Shown piece after piece: positions 48,820-58,357 of a DNA stretch of 64,000 nt; the first letter of the stretch is position 1; each line of letters opens with the position of its first letter. Source of the DNA: Cryomorpha sp963836915 (GTDB lineage: Bacteria > Bacteroidota > Bacteroidia > Flavobacteriales_D > Cryomorphaceae); contig CAWILH010000002.1 in assembly GCA_963836915.1 (NCBI GenBank), positions 3,782,001 to 3,846,000 on the forward strand. Direction: 5' to 3'. The notes below the pieces were generated by a model. That model was not told the origin of the DNA. It saw only the letters and a program-made list of their open reading frames with translations, and ran no database searches. The position numbers and the translations under genes are program-made.

Positions 48820-51800
48820 CTATCGTGCCACAGTCACATTCCCATTAATCGTAGTGCCATCCGGCAACTTAACAATGTAAAAATAGGTGCCATCGGTATG
48901 GTCTTCGGCATCCCAAAAATTGTTTGGATTATAATTATTTGATTCAAATACTGCCGCGCCCCAACGGTTGAATATCTGCACCGCGGTGCCAGGCATACTC
49001 TGCAATCCGCGGATCTCAAAGGTATCGTTTATGCCATCGCCATTTGGCGAGAAGCCTTCGGGAATTTTAAAGTCGAGCTGAGAAATAATGTGGATGCTGG
49101 CTTTAGACGAACATCCATCGGCATCTGACACTACAAGGGTCACGATATAGACTCCGGCATCGGAATATTGATAGCTGGGGTTTTGCTCGTTCGAGGTATC
49201 TCCATTTCCAAACTCCCAAAACCAAGAAGTAATTGGATTTCCGTTTCCATCGGAAGCATCGATAAATGCGACTATGGTAGTCGGCGTTACCAATGTATCG
49301 GGAAATACTGTAAATGCGGCCGTAGGGGCTTTTTGTGATACACTTATTGCATCGGTTGCTTGGCAGCCGTTGGCATCGGTCACGGTAAGGGTGTAGTCTC
49401 CCATTACTGCATCTATGCTCTGGCTAAATGAGCCGGTACTCCACTCGTAACCTGCAAAACCTGCTGGCCCAGTAAGTACTGCGGTAGCATCATCGCACAC
49501 GAGTGGATTGCTGCCCAGATCAAATTCGGGGTTGGCATTGACCACTATCGTCTCTGCAGCAGGATCGCTAAAGCAGCCACCCAGTTCTACGGTCACCTCG
49601 TATAATCCTGCTGCCGCGAGCGGAGCCTCGGTAATGCTCAAGATGGCATTTTCTGAAACGACATTGCCATCAGAATCTTCCCAGCTATAATTGGCGCCTT
49701 CTTGTTCGGGCACCATAAGGCTTACGGACTCACCTTCGCAATATGCAGTCTCTCCGGAAATAATCGGGTTTGCCGGAAACGGGCTCAAGGCGACTTGAAC
49801 GGTATCGCTGCCCACGCAACCGATTGAATTGGTAACATCAAGATAATAAGTACCGGTTAAGGTAGGCACGAAGGTATCTCCCGTAGAACCATCCTGCCAT
49901 TGGAAATCGCCTATTACAGGTGCAGGCTCAAGGAGCACTGGCACATCTTCACATACTGCAATATCTTCTCCTAGATTTACTATGGGCGACTCTTGGATCG
50001 TGATATCTATAGAGTCCTGAAAAGTTTCGCAACCGTCCAGGATATAAAAGGCATAATACCTGCCCGCATCAGAAAGTTGGGCATTCTCAAGGCTGAAATT
50101 CTGACCGCCTATGAGCTCGCCTGCAGGATTTATATATCGATAATTGGCGCCAACTACATTGGCCATAGCCAGCTGAATGGTCTCACCTGCACAATAGGTA
50201 TCTTCTCCTACTATGGTGGGTGTGGCAGGGCGGGGGCTCACGCTTATGGTGATGGAGTCACGGAGTACACATTCTTGAAAGTCAGTCACTTCTACCCAGT
50301 AAATCCCAGGCTCTGATACGGTAATATTATCTTCTTCGGTGCCATCTTGCCAAGTGAAGTTGAAGGCGCCTTCTACTTGAAGCGTCAGGCTGGTGCCATC
50401 GCAAATGGTATCATTAAGTCCAAGGTCTACCGGTGGCTCGTAGTATGATACAGTGGTAGTGTCGGACGCCGAACAATCGGAGCCACTCATCACGTCTACA
50501 TAATATTGACCGGGCTCGGTAACGGTAATCGCTTGGGTTGTGTCTCCAGTACTCCATGCGTAGCTTGTTTTTCCCGGGCCTGCATCGAGCACAATGGTAT
50601 CTTCAAGACATACTTCAAAGGAGCGACCAATATTCAAGTAGCTGAACGCTGAGAAGTATCCAAAATTTGCGGAAGCAGAGTTACCGTTCATCGTGGCCAA
50701 GTGGAATAGCTCATCGCTATCATTGGTCACCACATGTGCAGAGTTAACAGGCAATGTTCCAGTACCGTACTGAATTCTAGCATAGACATACTCGCCCCCA
50801 GTGCCAGGAACGATCGCGAAGGCGCTGGCCGGGATTAAAGCAGGATCTCCGTCAAGTTCAAAATCACCTTCTGAACCGGCACGGGTAGTGAGATTTAGAA
50901 AGAAAGGCTGAGCCCCACCGCGAATGAATCCTACACGATTACTACCGGTGCAGCCTAAGCTCGGCACTACAGCACCTGCGATCTGGTCTGACCGGCCGGT
51001 GACTTGAAGTACAGCAACTCTTTGGGATGACTCAAGAAAAACGGCATCGTTTATCACCTGGTGGATGTATTGTTCACCTGCATTGATGATGATCGCATCT
51101 GTAGAGCCATTTATAAAAAGCTCGGTGCCATCAATGGTTCCGCATATTATGACGCGCTCTGCATTATTGTCTACATCTCCTTTCACTACAATATGCTCCG
51201 TGCCGAGGTAATCTTCACTGATCAACTGGTCTCCAATCACATCGGCACCTCCCAATGAAGTTATGGGATCTACATCTACCATATCATCCTTAACGGTCAC
51301 AGTAATGGGCTTATCGCTTTCTATGAATGAACCGCCTGGTTTATCTTCGGGTGCGCCGCCTACCGACTCGCAGTAGTAAGTCTGACCGCGATCGAGTAAA
51401 ACTTCGAAGGCGTCGCCCGCATTATGTCCCAAAATATCAATAGATGGAGTAATAAAAACAGAAGTATTATTCTGCGTGGCCATTACGATAAAGCCCGAAG
51501 TGGGGGCAGGGATGTAAGCATCAGAACCGTTAAGGGTTTGATTGTTTTGAAATTCAGTTTGAAAAGGGGTGTAGAACCGGGAGCCCAAGGAATTTTTTCC
51601 TTTTAGCGACCAGATATCCGTATTATTGTTTCCGCCTACTTCGTAATAACAGGTGATGGGTTTTGAAGAGCGGATGAGCAAGCCTGTATTTAAGACCGTA
51701 TTGGCAGGCTTCGTTTCGATGAGTGAAAGGAAAACACCAAGATTTTGTCGCTGCGTGGTATTTGCCGCAAGGTTTACCACGATAGGATCGAAATCGGGAT

Positions 51801-52002
51801 TGGCCGGCTGGCTGATGCGCACTTCAGATGGCTGATCGAAACTGGAGAAAACCAGATAGATGGTGCTGTCGCGTCTCGCTTCAAATCCTGTACCTTTGGT
51901 AAGGTCTGGCGCACCAAACCAAAACTCTGTATCAATCTGTGCACGGAGTTGGGTGCAAATCAGGAGCAAGAATAAGGGTAGTAAATATCTCATATTATTC
52001 AA
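48820..52002 (-). CDS. Type IX-secreted surface protein with IgGFc-binding-like, PKD and CHU_C domains
   Basis: 1060 aa (an alternative start three codons in, at 51993). A signal peptide (YLLPLFLLLICTQLRAQ) is followed by an IgGFc-binding-like N-terminal domain (about 25-440: IRSSKPITCYYEVGG, FIESDKPITVTVKDD, GAVVPSLGCTGSNRVGF). A series of Ig-like/gliding-type repeats (about 460-880) has recurring DAGP or LGLND and TYYLDVTNS motifs. A PKD domain (about 890-965, WFWEFGNGDTSNEQNPSYQY) follows, and the C-terminal type IX sorting domain of type B (FSPNGDGINDTFEIRG to TTINGNVTVAR). It should be exported to the cell surface and serve in adhesion. It is flanked by terminators or gaps, so probably monocistronic. 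Confidence 0.88.
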   Translation of the reverse strand: MNNMRYLLPLFLLLICTQLRAQIDTEFWFGAPDLTKGTGFEARRDSTIYLVFSSFDQPSEVRISQPANPDFDPIVVNLAANTTQRQNLGVFLSLIETKPANTVLNTGLLIRSSKPITCYYEVGGNNNTDIWSLKGKNSLGSRFYTPFQTEFQNNQTLNGSDAYIPAPTSGFIVMATQNNTSVFITPSIDILGHNAGDAFEVLLDRGQTYYCESVGGAPEDKPGGSFIESDKPITVTVKDDMVDVDPITSLGGADVIGDQLISEDYLGTEHIVVKGDVDNNAERVIICGTIDGTELFINGSTDAIIINAGEQYIHQVINDAVFLESSQRVAVLQVTGRSDQIAGAVVPSLGCTGSNRVGFIRGGAQPFFLNLTTRAGSEGDFELDGDPALIPASAFAIVPGTGGEYVYARIQYGTGTLPVNSAHVVTNDSDELFHLATMNGNSASANFGYFSAFSYLNIGRSFEVCLEDTIVLDAGPGKTSYAWSTGDTTQAITVTEPGQYYVDVMSGSDCSASDTTTVSYYEPPVDLGLNDTICDGTSLTLQVEGAFNFTWQDGTEEDNITVSEPGIYWVEVTDFQECVLRDSITISVSPRPATPTIVGEDTYCAGETIQLAMANVVGANYRYINPAGELIGGQNFSLENAQLSDAGRYYAFYILDGCETFQDSIDITIQESPIVNLGEDIAVCEDVPVLLEPAPVIGDFQWQDGSTGDTFVPTLTGTYYLDVTNSIGCVGSDTVQVALSPFPANPIISGETAYCEGESVSLMVPEQEGANYSWEDSDGNVVSENAILSITEAPLAAAGLYEVTVELGGCFSDPAAETIVVNANPEFDLGSNPLVCDDATAVLTGPAGFAGYEWSTGSFSQSIDAVMGDYTLTVTDANGCQATDAISVSQKAPTAAFTVFPDTLVTPTTIVAFIDASDGNGNPITSWFWEFGNGDTSNEQNPSYQYSDAGVYIVTLVVSDADGCSSKASIHIISQLDFKIPEGFSPNGDGINDTFEIRGLQSMPGTAVQIFNRWGAAVFESNNYNPNNFWDAEDHTDGTYFYIVKLPDGTTINGNVTVAR

Positions 52003-52299
52003 AGTAAGGGTTTAGCTACACAATTTATACGGCGGGTGGTAGGGTGTAGATTTGTCAAGTTTAGGAATTCTCAAGGCTCAAGAGATCGTAAATCAAACTT
52101 TTTTTTAACATTTATCTTTAGCTCTAGAACCTTACGGTATTGATTACCAAAAGGTTTTTTACTGGAAGGACTTAAAATCCATAGGGTCTAAAAGGTTCTC
52201 AAATTTACTTTAGCCGAATAAATAGAAGCTCTCATTCTAGGCATAGACGGTAAATCTTAGGTGCAGTTGGCTATAGCGCTTTGTGGGGTTATCCAGTGT

Positions 52300-54342
52300 T
52301 CAGTGATTATGGTTTTTGCCCAAGGCATTCAGCACTGTTTGATCTACCCTATTGGGAATGGTCACTTTCAGTCTACTATCTTTTTCCATGGCGCGCTTGA
52401 TGGCAAAAATGGCGCCTTCATTTCTGGCCCAATTGCGTCGCGATATTCCATTGTTTACATCCCAATGGAGCATTGAAGTCAGCTTTTCTTCTGCTTCGGC
52501 ACTGCCGTCTAAGAGCATTCCAAAACCACCATTTACCACTTCGCCCCAGCCTACACCGCCGCCATTATGTAAGCTCACCCACGTGGCGCCGCGAAAGGCA
52601 TCGCCGACAAAATTCTGGACGGCCATGTCGGCGGTAAATTGTGAGCCATCATAGATATTGCTCGTTTCCCGGTAAGGGGAGTCGGTACCAGATACATCAT
52701 GATGATCGCGGCCGAGTATTATGGCATCGATCTCTCCCGCGGCTATGGCGTCATTAAATGCTTTGGCAATTTTCATCCTTCCTTCGGCATCGGCATAAAG
52801 TATACGTGCTTGCGATCCCACTACCAACTTATTCTCTTCTGCAGATTCTATCCAGCGTAGGTTATCTTCTATCTGCTGGCTTATTTCGGGTGGAGCATCT
52901 GCGAGCATTAGCCGCAGCACCCGGGCGGCGATTGCATCGGTCTTGGCTAGGTCTTCCGGCTTGCCGCTACCACATACCCAGCGGAAGGGGCCGAAGCCAA
53001 AATCAAAACACATGGGCCCCATAATGTCCTGCACATAGGAAGCGTATTTAAAATCGCGCCCATTCTCGGCAAGAATATCTGCACCGGCGCGGCTCGCTTC
53101 GAGTAGAAAAGCGTTGCCATAATCGAAAAAGTAGGTTCCTGCCGCAGCGTGCTTATTGATGGCAGCGGCCTGTCTTTTGAGCGATGCCGTCACGTGATTT
53201 TTAAACGAGTTTGGATCACTGCTCATCAGCTCGTTGGCTTCTTCAAAGCCTAGGTCAATAGGGTAGTACCCACCAGCCATAGGGTTGTGCAGAGAGGTCT
53301 GGTCAGAACCTAGGTCTACAAAGATTTCGGCTTCGTGAAATGCTTCCCATACTTCTACGATATTTCCCAGAAAGGCTATTGACACCACTTCCTTATTGAC
53401 CTTGGCCGATCTCACCCGATCTATCAATTTTTCGATCTGGGTCTCGATCTCATCTACCCATCCTTGTTCATGTCTTTTATACGCTGCTTTAGGGTTCATC
53501 TCAGCTACCACGGTGATGCAGCCCGCTATATTTCCCGCTTTGGGTTGGGCACCGCTCATGCCACCCAAGCCACTGGTTACGAATATTTTGCCAGCCAAGC
53601 CTTCGCCGTTTTTACTTATTTTTCTACCTGCATTCATCACGGTTATGGTGGTGCCATGTACAATGCCTTGCGGGCCGATGTACATGTACGAGCCTGCGGT
53701 CATCTGCCCGTATTGCGTCACTCCCAGCGCATTGAATCTCTCCCAGTCATCTGGCTTTGAGTAGTTTGGTATCATCATTCCATTGGTTACGATCACGCGT
53801 GGTGCACCTGTATGAGAAGGAAATAGCCCCATGGGATGACCGCTGTACATGGCGAGCGTTTGCTCATCGGTCATCTCCGAAAGGTACTTCATGGTGAGCA
53901 GGTATTGCGCCCAGTTTTGAAATACAGCTCCATTGCCCCCGTAGGTGATGAGCTCTTCGGGATGCTGCGCCACGGAAGGATCGAGATTATTTTGGATCAT
54001 AAGCATAATGGCGGCAGCCTGCTGGGTTTTGGCAGGATATGAAGCCATCGGTCTCGCCTTGATTTCATAATCGGGCATGAAGCGGTACATATAGATACGG
54101 CCGTAACTGAGCAATTCGTCAAAAAATTCCGGTGCCAGCACCTCATGAAATTCTTTTGGAAAGTACCGCAAAGCGTTTTCTACGGCATCCTTTTTCTCGG
54201 CTTCGCTCAGGGAGTCCTTCCGCTTGGGGGCGTGGCTTATGGTTTCATCCCTTCTTTTTGCCTTGGGCAAATCTGTGGGTATGCCTTCTTTTAGGCTGTC
54301 CCGAAAGAGTTGCTCCACACTTTTTTCTGTCGCTACTTCCAT
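52300..54342 (-). CDS. hutU: Urocanate hydratase
   Basis: 680 aa. The enzyme converts urocanate to 4-imidazolone-5-propionate with tightly bound NAD in histidine breakdown. Conserved blocks: ITYGGNGAVFQNWAQY, MYSGHPMGLFPSH, VTQYGQMTAGSYMYIGPQGI, FVTSGLGGMSGAQPKA (NAD region) and GRDHHDVSGTDSPYRETSN. It is longer than the usual 550-560 aa enzyme, matching the long Bacteroidota type. No other hut gene is adjacent here. Its start overlaps the stop of the DUF5522 gene by one base (TAATG). Confidence 0.94.
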   Translation of the reverse strand: MEVATEKSVEQLFRDSLKEGIPTDLPKAKRRDETISHAPKRKDSLSEAEKKDAVENALRYFPKEFHEVLAPEFFDELLSYGRIYMYRFMPDYEIKARPMASYPAKTQQAAAIMLMIQNNLDPSVAQHPEELITYGGNGAVFQNWAQYLLTMKYLSEMTDEQTLAMYSGHPMGLFPSHTGAPRVIVTNGMMIPNYSKPDDWERFNALGVTQYGQMTAGSYMYIGPQGIVHGTTITVMNAGRKISKNGEGLAGKIFVTSGLGGMSGAQPKAGNIAGCITVVAEMNPKAAYKRHEQGWVDEIETQIEKLIDRVRSAKVNKEVVSIAFLGNIVEVWEAFHEAEIFVDLGSDQTSLHNPMAGGYYPIDLGFEEANELMSSDPNSFKNHVTASLKRQAAAINKHAAAGTYFFDYGNAFLLEASRAGADILAENGRDFKYASYVQDIMGPMCFDFGFGPFRWVCGSGKPEDLAKTDAIAARVLRLMLADAPPEISQQIEDNLRWIESAEENKLVVGSQARILYADAEGRMKIAKAFNDAIAAGEIDAIILGRDHHDVSGTDSPYRETSNIYDGSQFTADMAVQNFVGDAFRGATWVSLHNGGGVGWGEVVNGGFGMLLDGSAEAEEKLTSMLHWDVNNGISRRNWARNEGAIFAIKRAMEKDSRLKVTIPNRVDQTVLNALGKNHNH

Positions 54343-54554
54343 TATTTCTTTTTTTTCTGAATTCTGCCTTTTGATTTATCAAAACCGTAAGGACAATGCA
54401 TACACCCATTTTGGCAGCAATAGCCACGTTTTAATAAGTATTTGGCTGTAAATACTTTATAACCTTCTTCGGTGAGATAAAAATCATCGGGCTCTAAGCT
54501 ACCGGAAAACCCAAAACCTGAAAAATCTTCCATTGAAGCCGTAAATTTCGACAA
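54342..54554 (-). CDS. DUF5522 small Cys-rich protein
   Basis: 70 aa. The conserved centre FTAKYLLKRGYCCQNGCMHC (ends PYGF) has four Cys in a CCxxxCxxC arrangement typical of DUF5522, which is widespread in Bacteroidota and probably binds a metal or cluster. It is directly coupled to hutU (1-nt overlap). The gene begins opposite the methyltransferase gene, leaving a shared 115-nt promoter gap. Confidence 0.8.
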   Translation of the reverse strand: MSKFTASMEDFSGFGFSGSLEPDDFYLTEEGYKVFTAKYLLKRGYCCQNGCMHCPYGFDKSKGRIQKKKK

Positions 54555-54669
54555 TTTAGTTTAACCCGAAAATTTCGTGGCACCCATGGAGTGATATACG
54601 CTGGCTAGCCCCATACCATTCCACTAAGGAGATTATTGTATTTTCGCAGGCTCAAAAATCGATCGACTT

Positions 54670-55482
54670 ATGACAGTTAAAGAGTTTTTTTCACTCTTCG
54701 AAAAAGAACTTCAAGGTAATGCCGAATTGACGAGCTATCATCGGGTGATGAATTCGGACAAGCTCTATAAATTCAGGCGTGCCTACATCGAGCAGAGACT
54801 TGACTTCGTGATGGATCAGGTCAATAAGCCGAGTGCCGAGATTTGGGACGTAGGCTGCGGGTATGGCACTACCAGCCTTCTACTTGCTCTAAATGGTCAT
54901 AAGGTCGTAGGCACCACCTTGGAATATTATTATGAACAGATGAAGGAGCGCCTTGAATATTGGTCGCAGCATGGTGATTTATCAACTTTAAAATTTGAGT
55001 ATAAAAATCTTTTCGATGATCATCCTGCCGCCGGCAGCTATGATTACATAATAGCGCAGGACACTCTGCACCATCTAGAACCATTTCAGGCTGCTGTAAT
55101 GATATTCCATAATGCGCTCAAGCCAGATGGGAGGTTGATAGTAAGTGAAGAAAATGGAAATAATTTAGTGTGCAACATCAAGCACTTTCGTGAACGCGGT
55201 TTTAGGCGGGTGAAGAAAATATATGATGAGCGGCTCAAAAAAGAGATTTTAATAGGCGATGAAAATACCCGCAGCCTAAGAAAATGGCGAAAGGAGTTTT
55301 CTTCGATGCCTTTTACCTTTGATGAAAATTCAATAGATTATATACGATATTATTTTCCAAACAAATACCAGAATACTCCGGTAGAAGACATTATCGCCGA
55401 CGAGAAATTACTTTGGAAAAAAAGCGCCTTAAAACGTGAATTTCTTTTCTTCGGTATGAATTTTTCGATTCAAAAAGACTGA
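54670..55482 (+). CDS. Class I SAM-dependent methyltransferase
   Basis: 270 aa. The SAM-binding motif I is visible (IWDVGCGYGTTSLLLAL, about 58-74), then acidic VVGTTLEYYYEQM and motif IV YDYIIAQDTLHHLEPF (about 120-135). The C-terminal part is not specific. It leads the polysaccharide cluster and overlaps the glycosyltransferase gene by one base (TGATG). It probably methylates a sugar or glycan intermediate. A TATTTTCG stretch at about 54638 resembles the Bacteroidota -7 box. Confidence 0.85.
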   Translation: MTVKEFFSLFEKELQGNAELTSYHRVMNSDKLYKFRRAYIEQRLDFVMDQVNKPSAEIWDVGCGYGTTSLLLALNGHKVVGTTLEYYYEQMKERLEYWSQHGDLSTLKFEYKNLFDDHPAAGSYDYIIAQDTLHHLEPFQAAVMIFHNALKPDGRLIVSEENGNNLVCNIKHFRERGFRRVKKIYDERLKKEILIGDENTRSLRKWRKEFSSMPFTFDENSIDYIRYYFPNKYQNTPVEDIIADEKLLWKKSALKREFLFFGMNFSIQKD

Positions 55483-56606
55483 TGCGAATAGCGGTAAACA
55501 CCAGGCTTCTGCTTAAAGACCGGCTGGAAGGCATAGGCTGGTTTACTTATGAAACGCTAAAACGCATCGTCAAGGCCCATCCCCAAGTAGAGTTTATTTT
55601 TCTTTTCGATCGCGAGCCAGATCCGTCATTCCTTTTTGGTAAAAATGTAAAAGCGCTAGTTGCCCACCCCCAAGCTAGGCATCCGGTTCTTTGGTGGCTA
55701 TTTTTTGAGATAGGGATTTATCGCAGGCTTAAGCAACTAAAGCCTGATCTGTTTTTATCGCCCGATGGATGGCTCTCCCTGCGCAGTAAGGTTCCTTCCC
55801 TTGCGGTGATACACGATTTAAATTTTGAAGCACATCCCGAGTTTCTTCCAAAACATATCGCAGCCTATTACCATTACTTCTTTCCCAAATTTGCCGCTAA
55901 GGCAAAGCGCATTGCGACAGTTTCCGAATATACCAAGGCCGACATCGCGACACGTTATAAGGTGCCGGCTGCGCGTATTGATGTGGTCTACAATGGCTGC
56001 AATGCAGAATTTCAAACCTTGGATGTAGGACGCCGAAATGCCGTAAAAGCTAAATATTCTGATGGCTGCGATTATTTTCTATTTGTCGGACTTATTCACC
56101 CACGTAAGAATTTGGAACATCAGCTCGAAGCTTTTTCCTTTTTTAAACGAGAAACCGGCAGCAACATGAAGTTTCTGGTGGTAGGAGCACGCCACTGGTA
56201 TAGCGATGGCTTGGCGCGATTGGAAAAAGAATCAGCTTATGCCAAGGACATTATTTTCTTGGGCCGACAGCCTATGGATGTGCTTTATGAGCTTTATGGA
56301 GCGGCTTTTGCGCTGCTTTACGTGAGCTATTTTGAAGGGTTTGGAATCCCGATTTTAGAGGCCTTTCATGCGGGCATTCCCGTGATTACTTCAAATAGAA
56401 GCAGCATGCCAGAAATATGCTTAGATGCCGGTATCGCCGTAGACCCCGATGATACTGAAGCCATCGCCAAAGCCATGATGGAGCTTCATCTAAATCCGGG
56501 CTTGCGGGAGTCGCTCATCGCTAAAGGGCATGAGCGCAAAACAGCATTCAGCTGGGAGCTAACAGCTCAGGCGCTCTGGCATAGCATTGAGAAGGCGGTA
56601 AGGTAA
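55482..56606 (+). CDS. GT4-type glycosyltransferase
   Basis: 374 aa, with a GT-B fold of the glycosyltransferase family 4/group 1 type. The C-terminal domain has LFVGLIHPRKNLEHQLEAF (donor-domain start), SYFEGFGIPILEAFHAGIPV (the EX7E motif region, about 285-304) and PEICLDAGIAVDPDD. The N-terminal acceptor domain starts with MRIAVNTRLLLKDRLEGIG. It probably transfers a hexose to a lipid-linked glycan. It is translationally coupled to the methyltransferase. Confidence 0.9.
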   Translation: MRIAVNTRLLLKDRLEGIGWFTYETLKRIVKAHPQVEFIFLFDREPDPSFLFGKNVKALVAHPQARHPVLWWLFFEIGIYRRLKQLKPDLFLSPDGWLSLRSKVPSLAVIHDLNFEAHPEFLPKHIAAYYHYFFPKFAAKAKRIATVSEYTKADIATRYKVPAARIDVVYNGCNAEFQTLDVGRRNAVKAKYSDGCDYFLFVGLIHPRKNLEHQLEAFSFFKRETGSNMKFLVVGARHWYSDGLARLEKESAYAKDIIFLGRQPMDVLYELYGAAFALLYVSYFEGFGIPILEAFHAGIPVITSNRSSMPEICLDAGIAVDPDDTEAIAKAMMELHLNPGLRESLIAKGHERKTAFSWELTAQALWHSIEKAVR

Positions 56607-56642
56607 ACAGTTTCTGCCCTTAGAGTCCAATACCGGCCTGGG

Positions 56643-56661
56643 GGCTGTTTTGCAAACAGCC
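56643..56661. repeat. Palindromic hairpin in glycan cluster spacer
   Basis: GGCTGTTT (56643-56650) and AAACAGCC (56654-56661) form a perfect 8-bp stem with a 3-nt loop, 37 nt after the glycosyltransferase stop. No T-run follows. The rest of the 252-nt gap holds GC-rich sequence and no recognisable gene. Confidence 0.5.
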
Positions 56662-56812
56662 GCTGTCAAAAGTCGATTCCTTCGGTTTCATAACTACGCG
56701 GGCCTTGCAACCGCAGGGCTCCCGTATGGGGTCTGATACCTTCTTATCCAAGGCCTTGACTCAATGACCGACTCCAGATAAGGGCGTACTGGCCATGGAC
56801 GGTATCTATTTC

Positions 56813-56820
56813 TACTTTTG
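56813..56820 (+). promoter_or_regulatory. Candidate -7 box for flippase gene
   Basis: TACTTTTG fits the Bacteroidota -7 consensus TAnnTTTG and lies 38 nt before the flippase start codon. The same 13-nt context, ATTTCTACTTTTG, recurs before the Wzz gene (58325-58332). No clear TTG -33 box is seen. Confidence 0.4.
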
Positions 56821-56858
56821 CCCTTCACAATTATCAAAGTTCAGAACGTTAAAAGGCA

Positions 56859-58301
56859 ATGCAAAAGAAATTTCTCTCGTCCATAAGCCTTATAGTATTG
56901 CTTAACCTAATGGTGAAGCCGCTCTATATTTTGGGGATCGATGCAGAAGTGCAAAATAGAGTGGGGCAGGAAGCGTACGGCTCTTATTTCGCATTGCTGG
57001 GGCTGAGCTTCATTTTCAATATTTTGATAGATTTCGGTATCAATAATTTCAATAATCGAAACATCGCCCAAAACACCCATCTTATTGGATCACAGTTTTC
57101 TAGATTGATGTCGCTCAAGTCGGTTCTGGCGTTGATCTACGCGGTAATCACGCTATTGCTCGGTTCCTTGCTGGGCTATTCGGGTGATTATTTTTTCATT
57201 TTGGCGATCTTGGTTTTCAATCAGGTTTTGGTCTCGTTCATATTTTTCGTGAGATCCAATTTGGCCGGTCTCCACCTTTTCAAGCAAGATAGCTTGGTAT
57301 CGGTGCTTGACAGGTTCCTATTGATAATCTTTTGTGCCATCTTGCTTTTTACCGGCCTTTTTGATTTCCAGTTTTCAATAGAAGTTTTCGCACTCCTGCA
57401 AACATTGGCATATGGCCTTACGCTTCTTATTTCTATCTTGATGCTACGCGGCCATTTCGGGTCTTTTATCTGGAAAATCGATAAGCCATTTGCCGGAGCC
57501 ATTTTGCGGCGTAGCCTGCCTTATGCGCTCTTTGTATTGGCCGGCTCCATGTACACTCGTATTGACGGCCTGATGCTCGATAATCTTTTGGAAAATGGCA
57601 GTGCCGAAGCCGGAACCTACGCACAGGGTTATCGGTTTTATGAAGCTGCAAGTATGTTTGCGCTGCTTTTTGGTGTGATACTTCTTCCTATTTATGCCAG
57701 GATGATCAAAGAAAAAGAAGCAGTGGCAGAGATGCTGGCCATTTCTGGAAGGATATTGATCGGCGTGGGCGCAATGGCTGCGGTATTCGTGTTCTTCAAT
57801 GCCGACTTGATTTTGAACGTATGGTATGTCAGCGTTGCGCCAAATGCTGCTGCGGCCTTTACCGCTTTGATGATTGGGTTTGTGGGCAATTGTATGTTCT
57901 ATATTTATGGAACGCTGATGACGGCAAATGAAAACCTGAAGAGCTTGAACCGGATCGCTTTCGGCGGCTTGTTTTTAAATGTGCTCTTGAATCTTTGGCT
58001 TATCCCAACCTACACTGCCTTTGGCGCTGCGCTCGCCACAGCGGCCACACAGCTATTTGCAGGAGCACTTCAGATGGTCTTTGTCTACCAACATTTTAAA
58101 TTGAAATTGGATTTTTGGCTCATAGCCCGCTTTTGTGGTTTTATTATCGCTTACGTCGGGCTTTCTTTTTTCTTGCTAGGCAGGATCGAAAATGCCCCGA
58201 TTGCGCTGATTATTTCGCTCGTGGCTGGCGTGGTGCTCATCCTCTTGAGTGGCATTATCCGTCCACGCCATCTATTTAGAATCTGGAAAGCTGAGAAATA
58301 A
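56859..58301 (+). CDS. Wzx-type polysaccharide flippase
   Basis: 480 aa, with about 12-14 membrane helices of the polysaccharide biosynthesis/MATE-like flippase family. Typical features are FNILIDFGINNFNNRNIAQN near residues 48-67, LPYALFVLAGSMYTRIDGLM (about 222-241), and the paired C-terminal helices. It would move lipid-linked oligosaccharide across the inner membrane for export. It lies in a cluster with a glycosyltransferase, Wzz-like and Wzy-like genes. Confidence 0.87.
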   Translation: MQKKFLSSISLIVLLNLMVKPLYILGIDAEVQNRVGQEAYGSYFALLGLSFIFNILIDFGINNFNNRNIAQNTHLIGSQFSRLMSLKSVLALIYAVITLLLGSLLGYSGDYFFILAILVFNQVLVSFIFFVRSNLAGLHLFKQDSLVSVLDRFLLIIFCAILLFTGLFDFQFSIEVFALLQTLAYGLTLLISILMLRGHFGSFIWKIDKPFAGAILRRSLPYALFVLAGSMYTRIDGLMLDNLLENGSAEAGTYAQGYRFYEAASMFALLFGVILLPIYARMIKEKEAVAEMLAISGRILIGVGAMAAVFVFFNADLILNVWYVSVAPNAAAAFTALMIGFVGNCMFYIYGTLMTANENLKSLNRIAFGGLFLNVLLNLWLIPTYTAFGAALATAATQLFAGALQMVFVYQHFKLKLDFWLIARFCGFIIAYVGLSFFLLGRIENAPIALIISLVAGVVLILLSGIIRPRHLFRIWKAEK

Positions 58302-58324
58302 GGCGGTTGCCATTCTAATATTTC

Positions 58325-58332
58325 TACTTTTG
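58325..58332 (+). promoter_or_regulatory. Candidate -7 box for Wzz-like gene
   Basis: TACTTTTG in the context ATTTCTACTTTTG, 25 nt before the ATG at 58358. It is identical in 13 nt to the site before the flippase gene. A TTG at 58307-58309 is a possible -33 element, although its 15-nt spacing is short. Confidence 0.35.
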
Positions 58333-58357
58333 TCGCGTTTTCTGAAAAAAATTATTG

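Noticed and set aside
52003..52299. Possible small gene between the surface-protein gene and hutU
   Set aside because: Open stretches are short, start within the hutU end or lack any domain; the gap is read as a promoter region only.
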